Origin: DASSKA01 sp035690905
GTDB lineage: Bacteria; Actinomycetota; Actinomycetes; Propionibacteriales; Nocardioidaceae
Length of the DNA stretch: 18,601 nucleotides
Assembly (NCBI GenBank): GCA_035690905.1
Contig: DASSKA010000168.1
Location: forward strand, 1-18,601
Direction: 5' to 3'
The position numbers were made by a program, and so were the translations under genes. Position 1 is the first letter of the stretch. Each line of letters begins with the position of its first letter. This document shows, piece after piece, positions 1 to 8,889 of the stretch. The notes under the pieces are model-generated. The model saw only the letters and a program-made list of their open reading frames with translations. It was not told where the DNA came from and did not search any database.

Positions 1-241
1 GCTCCGCGGTCGCGAACTCGGCCACCAACGGCGTGCCGTCGGCCCCGTAGGCCTTGACCTGCTCCATCCCGGGCAGCACCCGGCCGTGCTCGTCGGTGGG
101 CACACTGTCCTCGTTGTGCACATCGGCCCAGCCGGCCACCAGCATCAGCTCGAAGGCCTGCCGCCCCAGCACGGCACGACGGTTGGCGTCCAGGGCATCG
201 GCAAGCCCCCGACCCTCCAACCCATCCAGAACCTCGAACAT
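1..241 (-). CDS. DUF222/HNH endonuclease-like protein, N-terminal fragment (partial)
   Basis: Eighty codons are open from an ATG at 241-239 to the window edge, with no stop. The product begins MFEVLDGLEGRGLADALD and continues with ANRRAVLGRQAFELMLVAGW and GADGTPLVAEFATAE. I recognise this as the start of the actinobacterial DUF222 (13E12-type) proteins, which usually end in an HNH nuclease domain. Only the helical N-terminus is visible, so nuclease activity cannot be judged. These genes are multicopy in many Pseudonocardiales and mycobacteria; their role is unclear and they are often linked to repeats. The start is supported by a TAGTGT -10 box 7 nt upstream, which would make the mRNA leaderless. 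It lies 100 bp downstream of bioN on the same strand but has its own promoter. Confidence 0.72.
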   Translation of the reverse strand, partial: MFEVLDGLEGRGLADALDANRRAVLGRQAFELMLVAGWADVHNEDSVPTDEHGRVLPGMEQVKAYGADGTPLVAEFATAE

Positions 242-248
242 GCCAACG

Positions 249-254
249 ACACTA
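249..254 (-). promoter_or_regulatory. -10 box (TAGTGT) of the DUF222/HNH gene
   Basis: On the minus strand TAGTGT lies 7 nt before the ATG at 241, so the predicted transcription start falls on the start codon. I see no convincing -35 box. Confidence 0.5.
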
Positions 255-276
255 CGGACACGCACCGACACTTTCC

Positions 277-292
277 GGCCCGAAACCGGGCC
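277..292. terminator. Short GC hairpin downstream of bioN
   Basis: GGCCCG (277-282) and CGGGCC (287-292) form a 6-bp stem around a 4-nt AAAC loop, in the 100-bp gap between bioN and the DUF222 gene. A second, smaller palindrome, CCCTC-AC-GAGGG, lies at 300-311. Neither has a T-tract on the minus strand, so termination is only a possibility. The gap otherwise holds a near-direct repeat of GGTGTCC (minus strand) and the DUF222 promoter. Confidence 0.25.
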
Positions 293-341
293 CGGACACC
301 CCTCACGAGGGACACCAGAAAGCAAAGAACTTCCCGGCTGG

Positions 342-944
342 TCAGTCCTCGACGCCACGCGCGAGCAGTGCCTCGCCCAGAGCGTCCGCGTGGCGCAGCG
401 AACGCACCACCAGCGGCACCGCGAACGCCCGGGGGCTCGCCGTGAGACCACGAGCCCGCTGCGCGTCACGTACTTCCTCGGCGAGCCCGACCACCACCGG
501 CACGCAGCGGATCCCGAGAGCCAGCACGAGGCCGATGCGCTCAGAATCGACGCCGACGTGTCGTAGCGGCCTGAGGAGCGCGACCAGAGCGTCGACCATC
601 GCGTCGGTTCGCGTGGTCAGCGTGACCAGCCCGGCAAGGAGCACCAGGGCAACCACCACCCCGACCACCACGAACGCGCGAGCCCATCCGTCCAGGAACA
701 CGTGCACGACGGCGGCGAAGCCGACCACCCACAGCAGCGGTCTGATCTGGGCGACGGCGGTGCGGATCGGGATGCGCGCAACGGCGTAGCCCACGACCAC
801 CGCGAGCAGCGCGGCGGCGACCTCCCACGTCCGATCCAGGAACACCGACGCGACGCCGAGCGCCAGCATCAGCAGCAGCTTCAGCACCGCGGGTGCTCGA
901 TGCACCGGCGAGGCGCCCGGCTGGTAAAGGCCGAGCGGGTTCAC
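342..944 (-). CDS. bioN: BioN/EcfT-type transmembrane subunit of an ECF biotin transporter
   Basis: The 200-residue CbiQ/EcfT-family membrane protein couples the ATPase to the substrate-binding subunit in energy-coupling factor transporters. Hydrophobic segments lie around residues 20-36, 41-57, 69-84 and 90-108. The cytoplasmic C-terminal region carries the two Ala-Arg-Gly coupling motifs of the family, AQRARG (164-166) and ALLARG (195-197). The start is GTG at 944-942, with GGAGG about 6 nt upstream. It lies 28 nt after bioM and is the last gene of the bioY-ligase-thiolase-bioM-bioN unit. The assignment to biotin rather than another vitamin rests on bioY in the same operon. Shortness (200 versus roughly 250 residues in generic EcfT) also fits BioN. 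Confidence 0.85.
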   Translation of the reverse strand: MNPLGLYQPGASPVHRAPAVLKLLLMLALGVASVFLDRTWEVAAALLAVVVGYAVARIPIRTAVAQIRPLLWVVGFAAVVHVFLDGWARAFVVVGVVVALVLLAGLVTLTTRTDAMVDALVALLRPLRHVGVDSERIGLVLALGIRCVPVVVGLAEEVRDAQRARGLTASPRAFAVPLVVRSLRHADALGEALLARGVED

Positions 945-972
945 CCGAACCCTCCGGCGAAGGCGCGGCCGC

Positions 973-1659
973 TCATGACATCAGCTTCCGGTAGTAGGTG
1001 ACCGCCTCGTCCGGAGTCGCATCAAGCACCAGCCGGCCCTCGTCGAAGACCAGCACCCGGTCGAAGCCGTCCAGCAGCTCCAGATGGTGAGTGACGAGCA
1101 CGACCTGCTGCGGCAGCTCGGCGACCACCCGCCCGATCATCCGGGCATTGCGCAGGTCCAGCAGGGTGGTCGGCTCGTCCATCACCAGCACCTGCGGCTC
1201 GGTGACCATCACCGCCGCCAGCGCGAGCAGCTGCTTCTGGCCCCCGGAGAGCAGGTGCGCCGGGTGGTCCGCATGATCTTCGAGCCCGTACGACGCGAGC
1301 GCGGCCCGCACGCGCTCGGAGATCGCCTGTCTCGAGAGGCCGCGCCGGCGGAGACCGAAGCCGATGTCCTCGGCCACCGTCGGCATCACGATCTGCGCAT
1401 CGGGGTCGGTGAAGCAGAAGCCCACCCTCCGCCGTACCGCCTTCCCGTCGCGGCGGGTGTCCAGCCCGTCCACCCGCACGCCGCCGTCGACCGGCAGCAC
1501 CAGCCCGTTGAGCAGCCTCGCGAACGTGGACTTGCCCGACCCGTTCGCACCGATCACCCCGACCCGCTGCTCGGTCAGCCGCACCGACACATCGGCGAGC
1601 ACCTGCCGGTCGCTGCCCGGGTAGCGGTGGCCGACGCCCGCGACCTCGATCACGGCCAT
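973..1659 (-). CDS. bioM: BioM/EcfA-type ATPase of the ECF biotin transporter
   Basis: The 228-residue ABC ATPase powers biotin uptake. It has Walker A GANGSGKST (37-45), the Q-loop region FTDPDAQI (83-90, the CbiO-like DPDAQ form), signature LSGGQ (137-141), Walker B VLVMDEP (157-163) and the switch histidine in THH (190-192). I chose the ATG at 1659, which gives MAVIEVAGVGHRYPG. The frame is open upstream to 1788, but that extension is an arginine-rich shadow of the thiolase gene. The start overlaps the thiolase 3' end by 10 nt, indicating translational coupling. It lies between the thiolase and bioN. A single ATPase gene implies a homodimer, as in known BioMNY systems. Confidence 0.88.
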   Translation of the reverse strand: MAVIEVAGVGHRYPGSDRQVLADVSVRLTEQRVGVIGANGSGKSTFARLLNGLVLPVDGGVRVDGLDTRRDGKAVRRRVGFCFTDPDAQIVMPTVAEDIGFGLRRRGLSRQAISERVRAALASYGLEDHADHPAHLLSGGQKQLLALAAVMVTEPQVLVMDEPTTLLDLRNARMIGRVVAELPQQVVLVTHHLELLDGFDRVLVFDEGRLVLDATPDEAVTYYRKLMS

Positions 1660-2804
1660 CGCTCGACCACCATCGCGACCCCCTGGCCGCCGCCTGCCGC
1701 GATGGCCGCCAACCCGAGGCGTCCCCGCCCCTGCCGGACGATCTGGCTGAACAGGCGTACGACGAGCACCGCACCCGATGCGCCCCACGGATGCCCCAGG
1801 GCCAGCGCCCCACCCTCGGGACAGACACGTTCCGGGTCGAGGCCGAGCTCGTCGCAGCAGGCGAGGATCTGCCCGGCGAACGCCTCGTTGAGCTCCACCA
1901 CGTCGATCTCGTCCAGGGAGAGCCCTGCGCGCGAGAGCGCGAGCCGCACGGCCGGCACCAGGCCGAGGCCGGGACGGTTCGGGTCGACACCGGCCGTGGC
2001 GGTCGCCAGCAGCCGGAGGCCGGGACGGTCCAGCTCGCGCGCGGTTCCCTCGTCGGCCAGGGCGACGACCGCCGCGCCGTCGCTGATCCCGCAGGAGTTT
2101 CCCGCGGTGACCGTCCCCCGAGAGCGGAACGTCGGCCGCAGACGCGCCAGCCGCTCCTCGGTCAGCCCGGTGCGAGGCCGCTCATCGCGGCACACCGACC
2201 CGATCGGAACGATCTCGTCGTCGAACCCGCCGGCTGCCGCCGAGGCAGCGGCCCGGGCGTGTGACCGGGCGGCGTAGGCGTCCTGCCGAGACCGACCGAT
2301 CCTGGCGTCCTCGGCCAGCAGGTCGGCGGCCAGCCCCATGTCCGGGTCGCCGATCGACTCCGGTGCGAACGGTGCCCGCTCATAGCGCTCCGGGGGCCCG
2401 CCCGGCCCGGGAGGCCAGAACCGCCACGGGGCGGTGGACACAGACTCGACGCCGCCGGCGAGCACGATCCCGCGGGTCCCGGCGAGCAGCGCCGCGCCCA
2501 CCTCGACGGCGGCAAGGCCGCTCGCGCACTGCCTGTCGACGGTCAGCGCCGGAACGCTGTCCGGCAGCCCGGCGCACAGTGCGGCGACCCGGGCCACGTC
2601 GCCACCGGGCCCCATGCAGTTGCCGAGCAGCACCTCACGGACCTCCGCCGGGCCCACGGCGTCGTGCACGGCGCGCAGCACCGGCGCAGCCAGCGAGGCG
2701 GCCGACAGGTCCGAGAGGCCGCGCCCGGCGGTGCCGATGGGGGAGCGCAGCGCCTCGACCAGGACCAGGCCCTCGGGAGCGCCGGCGCGGGTCACGACGA
2801 CCAC
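1650..2804 (-). CDS. Thiolase-family protein in the biotin operon (YhfS-like), lacking the second catalytic Cys
   Basis: The 384-residue thiolase-fold protein would cleave or form beta-ketoacyl-CoA. The acyl-accepting cysteine is present in DRQCASG (C93), as are NEAFA (306-310) and the catalytic histidine in GGALALGHPWGASG (H338). The C-terminal block reads GLAAIAAGGGQG where biosynthetic and degradative thiolases have GLATLCIGGG, so the second catalytic Cys is Ala (about residue 369). Activity may therefore be altered, for example hydrolytic, a different condensation, or none. The start is GTG at 2804; a GTG at 2795 would instead give a classic 4-nt GTGA overlap with the ligase. From memory, Bacillus subtilis pairs bioY (yhfU) with a ligase (yhfT) and a thiolase (yhfS) in the same order. 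The substrate is unknown. Confidence 0.85.
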   Translation of the reverse strand: MVVVTRAGAPEGLVLVEALRSPIGTAGRGLSDLSAASLAAPVLRAVHDAVGPAEVREVLLGNCMGPGGDVARVAALCAGLPDSVPALTVDRQCASGLAAVEVGAALLAGTRGIVLAGGVESVSTAPWRFWPPGPGGPPERYERAPFAPESIGDPDMGLAADLLAEDARIGRSRQDAYAARSHARAAASAAAGGFDDEIVPIGSVCRDERPRTGLTEERLARLRPTFRSRGTVTAGNSCGISDGAAVVALADEGTARELDRPGLRLLATATAGVDPNRPGLGLVPAVRLALSRAGLSLDEIDVVELNEAFAGQILACCDELGLDPERVCPEGGALALGHPWGASGAVLVVRLFSQIVRQGRGRLGLAAIAAGGGQGVAMVVERWP

Positions 2805-3802
2805 TCGGTCACGAGCCGCCTCATCCCGCCGGCGGCCCCGGCGAGCGCGGCGAGCCGCACACGGTCCACCTTGCCCGCCTCGGTCAGCGGCAGGTGTGGC
2901 CGGTGGAACCAGGATCTGGGGCGCTCGGCGCCGGCGAGGACCTCCCGCGCCCGCGCTCGCACCGGGTCGAGATCCGACGCGTCGGTGAGCACCACCGACA
3001 GCACCGCCCCGAGACGGTCATGGGGAGCGCCGACCACGATCACCTCCCCGCGAGCCCCCGGTCGGAGCACCGCCTCGACGTCGGTGACCCGGACGGTGAC
3101 GCCGGCGGTGGTCACCGCGTCCGGGCGGCCGAGCACGGTGAGGAACCCGTTCTCCAGGCGGCCGCGGTCACCCACGGTGGCGAACCCGTCGGGGCAGACG
3201 CGCAACGGCCCCGTCCCCGCGTCGTACCCCTCACAGGCGTACGCCGAGCGCGCCCAGATCTCCGAGTCCCGGACCTCGACCTCGACACCCGGGAACGGCG
3301 CGAGCGCTTCCCGGTGCGGCCCCCACGCGACGAACGACAGCTCGGCGGCGCCGTAGTAGTGACACACGTGCGCACCGGCCGCCGTGGCCTGCTCGTGCAG
3401 CGCCGGGGAGAGGCCGTCACCGGCCACCATGACGACCACGCCGGTCAGCTCCTCGAGTGAGCGGTCGAGCGCCGCGGGAGTGAGCACCGCGTGCGTCGCC
3501 TCCCCGGCGGTGGGGACCAGCTGCGCACCGACGTAGCGGGCGTGCACGACCGCGAACAGGCTCATCGTCGAGGACAGCGGCCCGGGGACCCACACGCGGG
3601 ACGAGGGCGACAGCCCGGTCAGCTCCTCCACGTGCGGGAAGGACCGCACCCATGAGGCTGTCGAGCGCACCACGGTGCGGGGGCGGCCTGTGGAGCCGGA
3701 GGTGGGCAACGTCACCGGCGTGCCGGTCTCGTGAGCGCGCAGGAACGTGGCCACCGGGTCGGCGGATCCGGCAAGCCGGACCGGCTCAGACTGCGACCTC
3801 AT
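2792..3802 (-). CDS. Short AMP-forming acyl-CoA ligase-like protein (YhfT-like) in the biotin operon
   Basis: The 336-residue ANL-superfamily enzyme would activate a carboxylic acid through an acyl-adenylate. It shows the P-loop TSGSTGRPRTV (34-44, Arg in place of the usual Lys), YYGAAE (149-154, the A5 motif), GDRG (211-214), LGRPDAV (224-230) and PLTEAGKVDR (305-314) with the C-terminal catalytic Lys K311. Family members usually have about 500 residues; here roughly the first 150 before the P-loop are missing, so the protein starts almost at the ATP-binding core, as in short MenE-type ligases. All core motifs remain, so it is probably functional rather than a remnant. The ATG at 3802 overlaps the bioY stop by 17 nt, and its 3' end overlaps the thiolase start. 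The substrate cannot be read from sequence; a pimelate-like or fatty acid is an inference from context. Confidence 0.75.
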   Translation of the reverse strand: MRSQSEPVRLAGSADPVATFLRAHETGTPVTLPTSGSTGRPRTVVRSTASWVRSFPHVEELTGLSPSSRVWVPGPLSSTMSLFAVVHARYVGAQLVPTAGEATHAVLTPAALDRSLEELTGVVVMVAGDGLSPALHEQATAAGAHVCHYYGAAELSFVAWGPHREALAPFPGVEVEVRDSEIWARSAYACEGYDAGTGPLRVCPDGFATVGDRGRLENGFLTVLGRPDAVTTAGVTVRVTDVEAVLRPGARGEVIVVGAPHDRLGAVLSVVLTDASDLDPVRARAREVLAGAERPRSWFHRPHLPLTEAGKVDRVRLAALAGAAGGMRRLVTEWSS

Positions 3803-4400
3803 CCTTCTCCCGCTGCCGGGCGCGTGGGTGGAGCAGACCTGGGTACGCCGCGTGCACCCCGCGCGCGACGAGGGCGGCGATCACCACCTTGACCAGGTCG
3901 CCGGGGACGTAGATCCAGGTGGCGACGAGGGCGGCCGGGAGCGACAGGTGAAGCACCGCTGCCAACCCGAGGATGCCGCCGAGGTACATCACCACGATGC
4001 CGCCGACGAAGTTGGCGACCAGCCCCCAGTGCAGCCTGTACGGCGCGCCGCCGCGCTCGGTGATCCAGCCGATGACGTAGGCCGCAATCGGGAAGACGAG
4101 CAGGAAGCCGACGCTGGAGCCGGCGAAGACCCCGAGTCCGCCTCGGCCACCGGCCAGCACCGGCAGCCCGACGGCCGCCAGGACCAGGAACAGCACGAGC
4201 GAACCGAAGCCGCGCCGCGCACCGAGGATCGAGCCGGCGAGCATCACGCCGAGGCTCTGGGCGGTGATCGGCACCGCGAAGCCAGGCGGGGTGAACGCGG
4301 GCACGATGCCCAGCGCCGCGACCACGCCGGCGAAGATGGCCACCAGGGCCAGGTCGCGAGCGGAGCTTCGCGGCCCGGGGGAGGACACGGACGAGGACAC
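3786..4400 (-). CDS. bioY: BioY, biotin-binding S component of the ECF transporter
   Basis: The 204-residue membrane protein has about six hydrophobic segments. It carries BioY-family motifs: the loop PAFTPPGFAVPITAQSLGV (34-52), GGRGGLGVFAGSSVGFLLVFP (84-104) and VPGDLVK (165-171). It binds biotin in the membrane and works with BioM and BioN, encoded downstream in the same unit. I chose the GTG at 4400, with GGAAAGG 8 nt upstream; the frame is open to a TTG at 4436 without a ribosome binding site. It is the first gene of the five-gene minus-strand unit, and a TAGACT -10 box at 4442-4437 gives a leader of about 30 nt. I saw no recognisable BirA or BioQ operator. Confidence 0.9.
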   Translation of the reverse strand: MSSSVSSPGPRSSARDLALVAIFAGVVAALGIVPAFTPPGFAVPITAQSLGVMLAGSILGARRGFGSLVLFLVLAAVGLPVLAGGRGGLGVFAGSSVGFLLVFPIAAYVIGWITERGGAPYRLHWGLVANFVGGIVVMYLGGILGLAAVLHLSLPAALVATWIYVPGDLVKVVIAALVARGVHAAYPGLLHPRARQREKDEVAV

Positions 4401-4436
4401 GGGGTTCGCCTTTCCGGCGGGACAGCGGACCTGCAA

Positions 4437-4442
4437 AGTCTA
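4437..4442 (-). promoter_or_regulatory. -10 box (TAGACT) of the bioY operon
   Basis: On the minus strand TAGACT predicts a transcription start near 4430 and a 30-nt leader with the bioY ribosome binding site. It faces away from an identical plus-strand TAGACT (4461-4466) across 18 bp, so each promoter's -35 region would overlap the other's -10 box. Confidence 0.5.
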
Positions 4443-4460
4443 GGCTGGCCGCGTGCTGCG

Positions 4461-4466
4461 TAGACT
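4461..4466 (+). promoter_or_regulatory. -10 box (TAGACT) upstream of the leader ORF and ABC-F gene
   Basis: TAGACT lies 7 nt before the ATG at 4474, so transcripts would begin at or next to that codon. The ABC-F start at 4551 would then have a 5' leader of about 78 nt. Confidence 0.5.
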
Positions 4467-4473
4467 GGCCCCC

Positions 4474-4494
4474 ATGAGGCGCGCGATGGACTGA
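4474..4494 (+). CDS. Possible leaderless leader peptide (6 codons) upstream of the ABC-F gene
   Basis: ATG directly at the predicted transcription start opens a 6-codon frame, MRRAMD, ending in TGA. It is followed by a potential hairpin: GAGCGGAC (4493-4500) pairs with GTCC-ct-GCTC (4510-4519, two bases bulged). Then comes the ABC-F ribosome binding site AGAGG and its ATG. Genes for antibiotic-responsive ABC-F proteins often carry translated leaders that sense stalled ribosomes. Whether this tiny frame is translated is inference; the position of its ATG relative to the -10 box is the main support. Confidence 0.35.
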   Translation: MRRAMD

Positions 4495-4550
4495 GCGGAC
4501 GCACCGGCTGTCCCTGCTCGTCCCGTGTCCCACGCCAGAGGTTCGTCTTC

Positions 4551-6149
<1,599 letters not shown>

Positions 6150-6161
6150 CCCCGCTCGCAC

Positions 6162-6167
6162 TAGGCT
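6162..6167 (+). promoter_or_regulatory. -10 box (TAGGCT) of the enoyl-CoA hydratase gene
   Basis: TAGGCT lies 6 nt before the ATG at 6174 and there is no Shine-Dalgarno sequence, so the mRNA is probably leaderless. The box sits in the 24-bp gap after the ABC-F stop. Confidence 0.5.
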
Positions 6168-6173
6168 TCGGGA

Positions 6174-6971
6174 ATGGTGACGGGAACCGGCGAGGAAGAG
6201 CTGCTGCGGCGCGCCGGCGTGCAGCTGGAGGTGCAGGGCGCGGTCGCCACGGTCACGCTGAACCGGCCGGAGGTGAAGAACGCCCAGACGCCCGCCACCT
6301 GGGCTGCGCTGCGCGCGGCCGGTGCGGCCCTCGGCCCGGACGTGCGGGTGGTCGTGGTGCGCGGTGCCGGGGACTCCTTCTCCTCCGGGCTGGACCGCAG
6401 GCTGCTGACCCCCGAGGGTGTCGACGGTGAACGTTCGATGCTCGAGCTGATGCGCGCACCGGGCGACGAGCTCGCCGAGACGATCGCGGGCTACCAGGAG
6501 GGTTTCACCTGGCTGCGCCGCAGCGAGTTCGTGAGCATCGCCGCAGTGCAGGGCCACGCGATCGGGGCCGGCTTCCAGCTGGCCCTGGCCTGCGACCTGA
6601 GGGTGCTCGCCGACGATGCGCGGCTGTCCATCCGGGAGCCGTCGCTGGGCCTGGTCCCCGACCTGACGGGAACAAAGCCCCTGGTGGAGCTTGTTGGCTA
6701 CTCGCGAGCACTGGAGATCTGCGCGACCGGCCGCGTCGTGGGCGCTGAGGAGGCCCACGACCTCGGTCTGGCGACCGCGGTGGTGCCCAGGGCAGAGCTG
6801 GACGGCGCGGTGGCCGACCTGGTCGGCGCGCTCACCGCCCCGCCGCACGGCGCGGTGAGCGAGACGAAGGCGCTCCTCCAGACCGCTGCGGCGCTCGACT
6901 TGGAGGAGCAGCGGCGAGCGGAACGGCAGGCGCAGGTGCGCCGGTTCCGGGAGCTCTCGGGGAGGGACTGA
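6174..6971 (+). CDS. Enoyl-CoA hydratase/isomerase family protein (EchA12-like)
   Basis: The 265-residue crotonase-fold protein would hydrate trans-2-enoyl-CoA. The oxyanion-hole region QGHAIGAGFQLALACDLR (126-143) is clear. Both glutamates of true hydratases align: E154 in SIREPSLGLVP and E181 in SRALEICATG, so hydratase activity is plausible. FSSGLD (69-74) replaces the more usual FSAGADL. It follows the ABC-F gene by 24 bp and precedes the ABC exporter by 33 bp. Its own -10 box suggests independent transcription. The natural substrate is not evident, and no other beta-oxidation gene is adjacent. Confidence 0.85.
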   Translation: MVTGTGEEELLRRAGVQLEVQGAVATVTLNRPEVKNAQTPATWAALRAAGAALGPDVRVVVVRGAGDSFSSGLDRRLLTPEGVDGERSMLELMRAPGDELAETIAGYQEGFTWLRRSEFVSIAAVQGHAIGAGFQLALACDLRVLADDARLSIREPSLGLVPDLTGTKPLVELVGYSRALEICATGRVVGAEEAHDLGLATAVVPRAELDGAVADLVGALTAPPHGAVSETKALLQTAAALDLEEQRRAERQAQVRRFRELSGRD

Positions 6972-7004
6972 CCTGGCGCTGCGGCGCCGAGAACGGAGAA
7001 CGTC

Positions 7005-8876
7005 GTGTCGATGCACGCGGGCATGGGGCCGGTGTGGCGCAACCTCCGCACCGACCGCAGCGTGACGTCGCAACGGCTGGCCCGCGACACCGTGCGCCGG
7101 GTTGTCCGCTTCGCGCGGCCACACCGGGGACTGATCGGCATCTTCCTGGTGCTCACCGTCATCGACTCGGTGCTCGTGATCGTGCCGCCGCTGCTGCTCA
7201 AGAGCATCCTCGACAACGGCATCCGTCAAGGCGATGCCCGGCTGGTCACCCTGCTGGCGCTCGCGGTCGCCGGTGTCGCGGTGGTCGACGCCGGGCTGAG
7301 CCTGGCCGAGGGGTGGCTGTCCGCGCGCATCGGCGAGGGCCTCATCTACGACCTGCGCACCGGCGTGTTCGCGCACGTGCAGCGGATGTCGCTGGCGTTC
7401 TTCACCCGCACCCAGACCGGAGCCCTGGTGTCGCGGCTCAACAACGACGTGATCGGCGCCCAGCGTGCCTTCACCTCGACGATGTCCAGCGCTGTCGCCA
7501 ACGTGGTCAGCGTGATCGCGGTGGGCATCACCATGATCGCGCTGAGCTGGCAGGTCACCCTGCTGTGCCTGCTCCTGTTCCCGTTCCTGCTGCTCGCCTC
7601 CCGCTGGGTCGGGACCAGGCTCGCCGGCCTCACCAGGGACCAGATGAACGGCAACGCCGACCTCGGCAACAACATGACCGAGCGGTTCAACGTCGCGGGC
7701 GCGATGCTGCTCAAGCTGTTCGGCCGTCGCGACGAGGAGGACCGGCTGTTCGCCGACCGGGCCGAGGTGGTCCGCGACCTCGGCGTGCGGATCGCGGTGG
7801 TCACCCGGGTGTTCGCGGCCAGCCTGCTGCTGATCCCGTCCCTGGCCACCGCGCTGCTGTACGGCGTAGGCGGCAACCTGGTGATCCACAAGGCGCTCAC
7901 GATCGGAACCCTCATCGCGCTGTCCACCCTGCTGCTCCGCCTGCTGGGCCCGCTGCAGGGGCTGTCGAACGTGCGGGTGGACGTGATGACCGCGCTCGTC
8001 AGCTTCGAGCGGGTCTTCGAGGTGCTGGACCTGCCGTCGATGGTCCAGGAGCGCCCGGACGCCGTGGTGCTCCCCAAGACCGCGGCCCGCGTGGAGTTCG
8101 ACGGGGTCGCGTTCCGCTACCCCCGCGCCGACGAGGTCTCCCTCGCCAGCCTGGAGCGGGTCGCCAGCCTCGACACGCATGACAGCGGCATGGTGCTCAA
8201 GGACATCTCGTTCACCGCCGAGCCCGGCCAGATGGTCGCCCTGGTCGGCCCGTCCGGTGCCGGCAAGACCACCATCACGCACCTGGTGGCCCGGCTGTAC
8301 GACGCGACCGGCGGCGCCGTGCGCGTCGACGGGCACGACGTCCGCGAGGTCACCCTGCAGTCCCTGGAGGACGCTGTCGGCTACGTCACCCAGGACGCGC
8401 ACATGTTCCACGACACGATCCGCGGCAACCTGCTCTACGCCAAGCCCGAAGCCACCGATGAGGAGATCTGGCAGGCCCTCGCCGACGCGCAGATCCGCGC
8501 CCTGGTGGCCGCGCTGCCCAGCGGCCTCGACACCGTGGTGGGGGACCGTGGCTACCGGCTCTCCGGAGGGGAGCGGCAGCGCCTGGCGATCGCCCGGTTG
8601 CTGCTCAAGGCGCCGTCGATCGTGGTGCTCGACGAGGCGACGGCACACCTGGACTCCGAGTCCGAGGTAGCCGTGCAGCGGGCCCTCGACCGGGCGCTCG
8701 AGGGCCGCACCTCGCTGGTGATCGCGCACCGGCTGTCCACGGTCCGCAACGCCGACAAGATCCTGGTCGTCGACGAGGGCCGGGTGGTGCAGTCGGGCAC
8801 CCACGAGTCGCTGCTCGTCCAGGGCGGCCTCTACGCGGACCTGTACGCCACCCAGTTCGCGGTGCGCAGCGCCTGA
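7005..8876 (+). CDS. ABC exporter half-transporter (fused membrane and ATPase domains)
   Basis: The 623-residue protein has an N-terminal six-helix exporter domain (hydrophobic stretches around 44-65, 83-100, 163-180, 184-200, 264-288 and 297-315). The C-terminal ATPase has Walker A GPSGAGKTT (415-423), signature LSGGE (519-523), Walker B IVVLDEAT (539-546) and H575 in IAHRLS. Between the A-loop tyrosine (YPRADE, 372-377) and VLKDISF (397-403) it carries a longer insert than typical MsbA-like exporters, by about 15-20 residues. It would act as a homodimer, or as a heterodimer with a partner encoded elsewhere, exporting lipids or drugs; the substrate is unknown. The start is GTG at 7005, with GGAG 6 nt upstream; an in-frame ATG lies at 7011. 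Confidence 0.85.
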   Translation: MSMHAGMGPVWRNLRTDRSVTSQRLARDTVRRVVRFARPHRGLIGIFLVLTVIDSVLVIVPPLLLKSILDNGIRQGDARLVTLLALAVAGVAVVDAGLSLAEGWLSARIGEGLIYDLRTGVFAHVQRMSLAFFTRTQTGALVSRLNNDVIGAQRAFTSTMSSAVANVVSVIAVGITMIALSWQVTLLCLLLFPFLLLASRWVGTRLAGLTRDQMNGNADLGNNMTERFNVAGAMLLKLFGRRDEEDRLFADRAEVVRDLGVRIAVVTRVFAASLLLIPSLATALLYGVGGNLVIHKALTIGTLIALSTLLLRLLGPLQGLSNVRVDVMTALVSFERVFEVLDLPSMVQERPDAVVLPKTAARVEFDGVAFRYPRADEVSLASLERVASLDTHDSGMVLKDISFTAEPGQMVALVGPSGAGKTTITHLVARLYDATGGAVRVDGHDVREVTLQSLEDAVGYVTQDAHMFHDTIRGNLLYAKPEATDEEIWQALADAQIRALVAALPSGLDTVVGDRGYRLSGGERQRLAIARLLLKAPSIVVLDEATAHLDSESEVAVQRALDRALEGRTSLVIAHRLSTVRNADKILVVDEGRVVQSGTHESLLVQGGLYADLYATQFAVRSA

Positions 8877-8889
8877 CAAGATGTCCGGT

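Noticed and set aside
4401..4473. Search for a BirA or BioQ operator or a riboswitch upstream of bioY
   Set aside because: The leader is only about 30 nt, and I found no match to operators I know; the only symmetry is that of the opposed -10 boxes.
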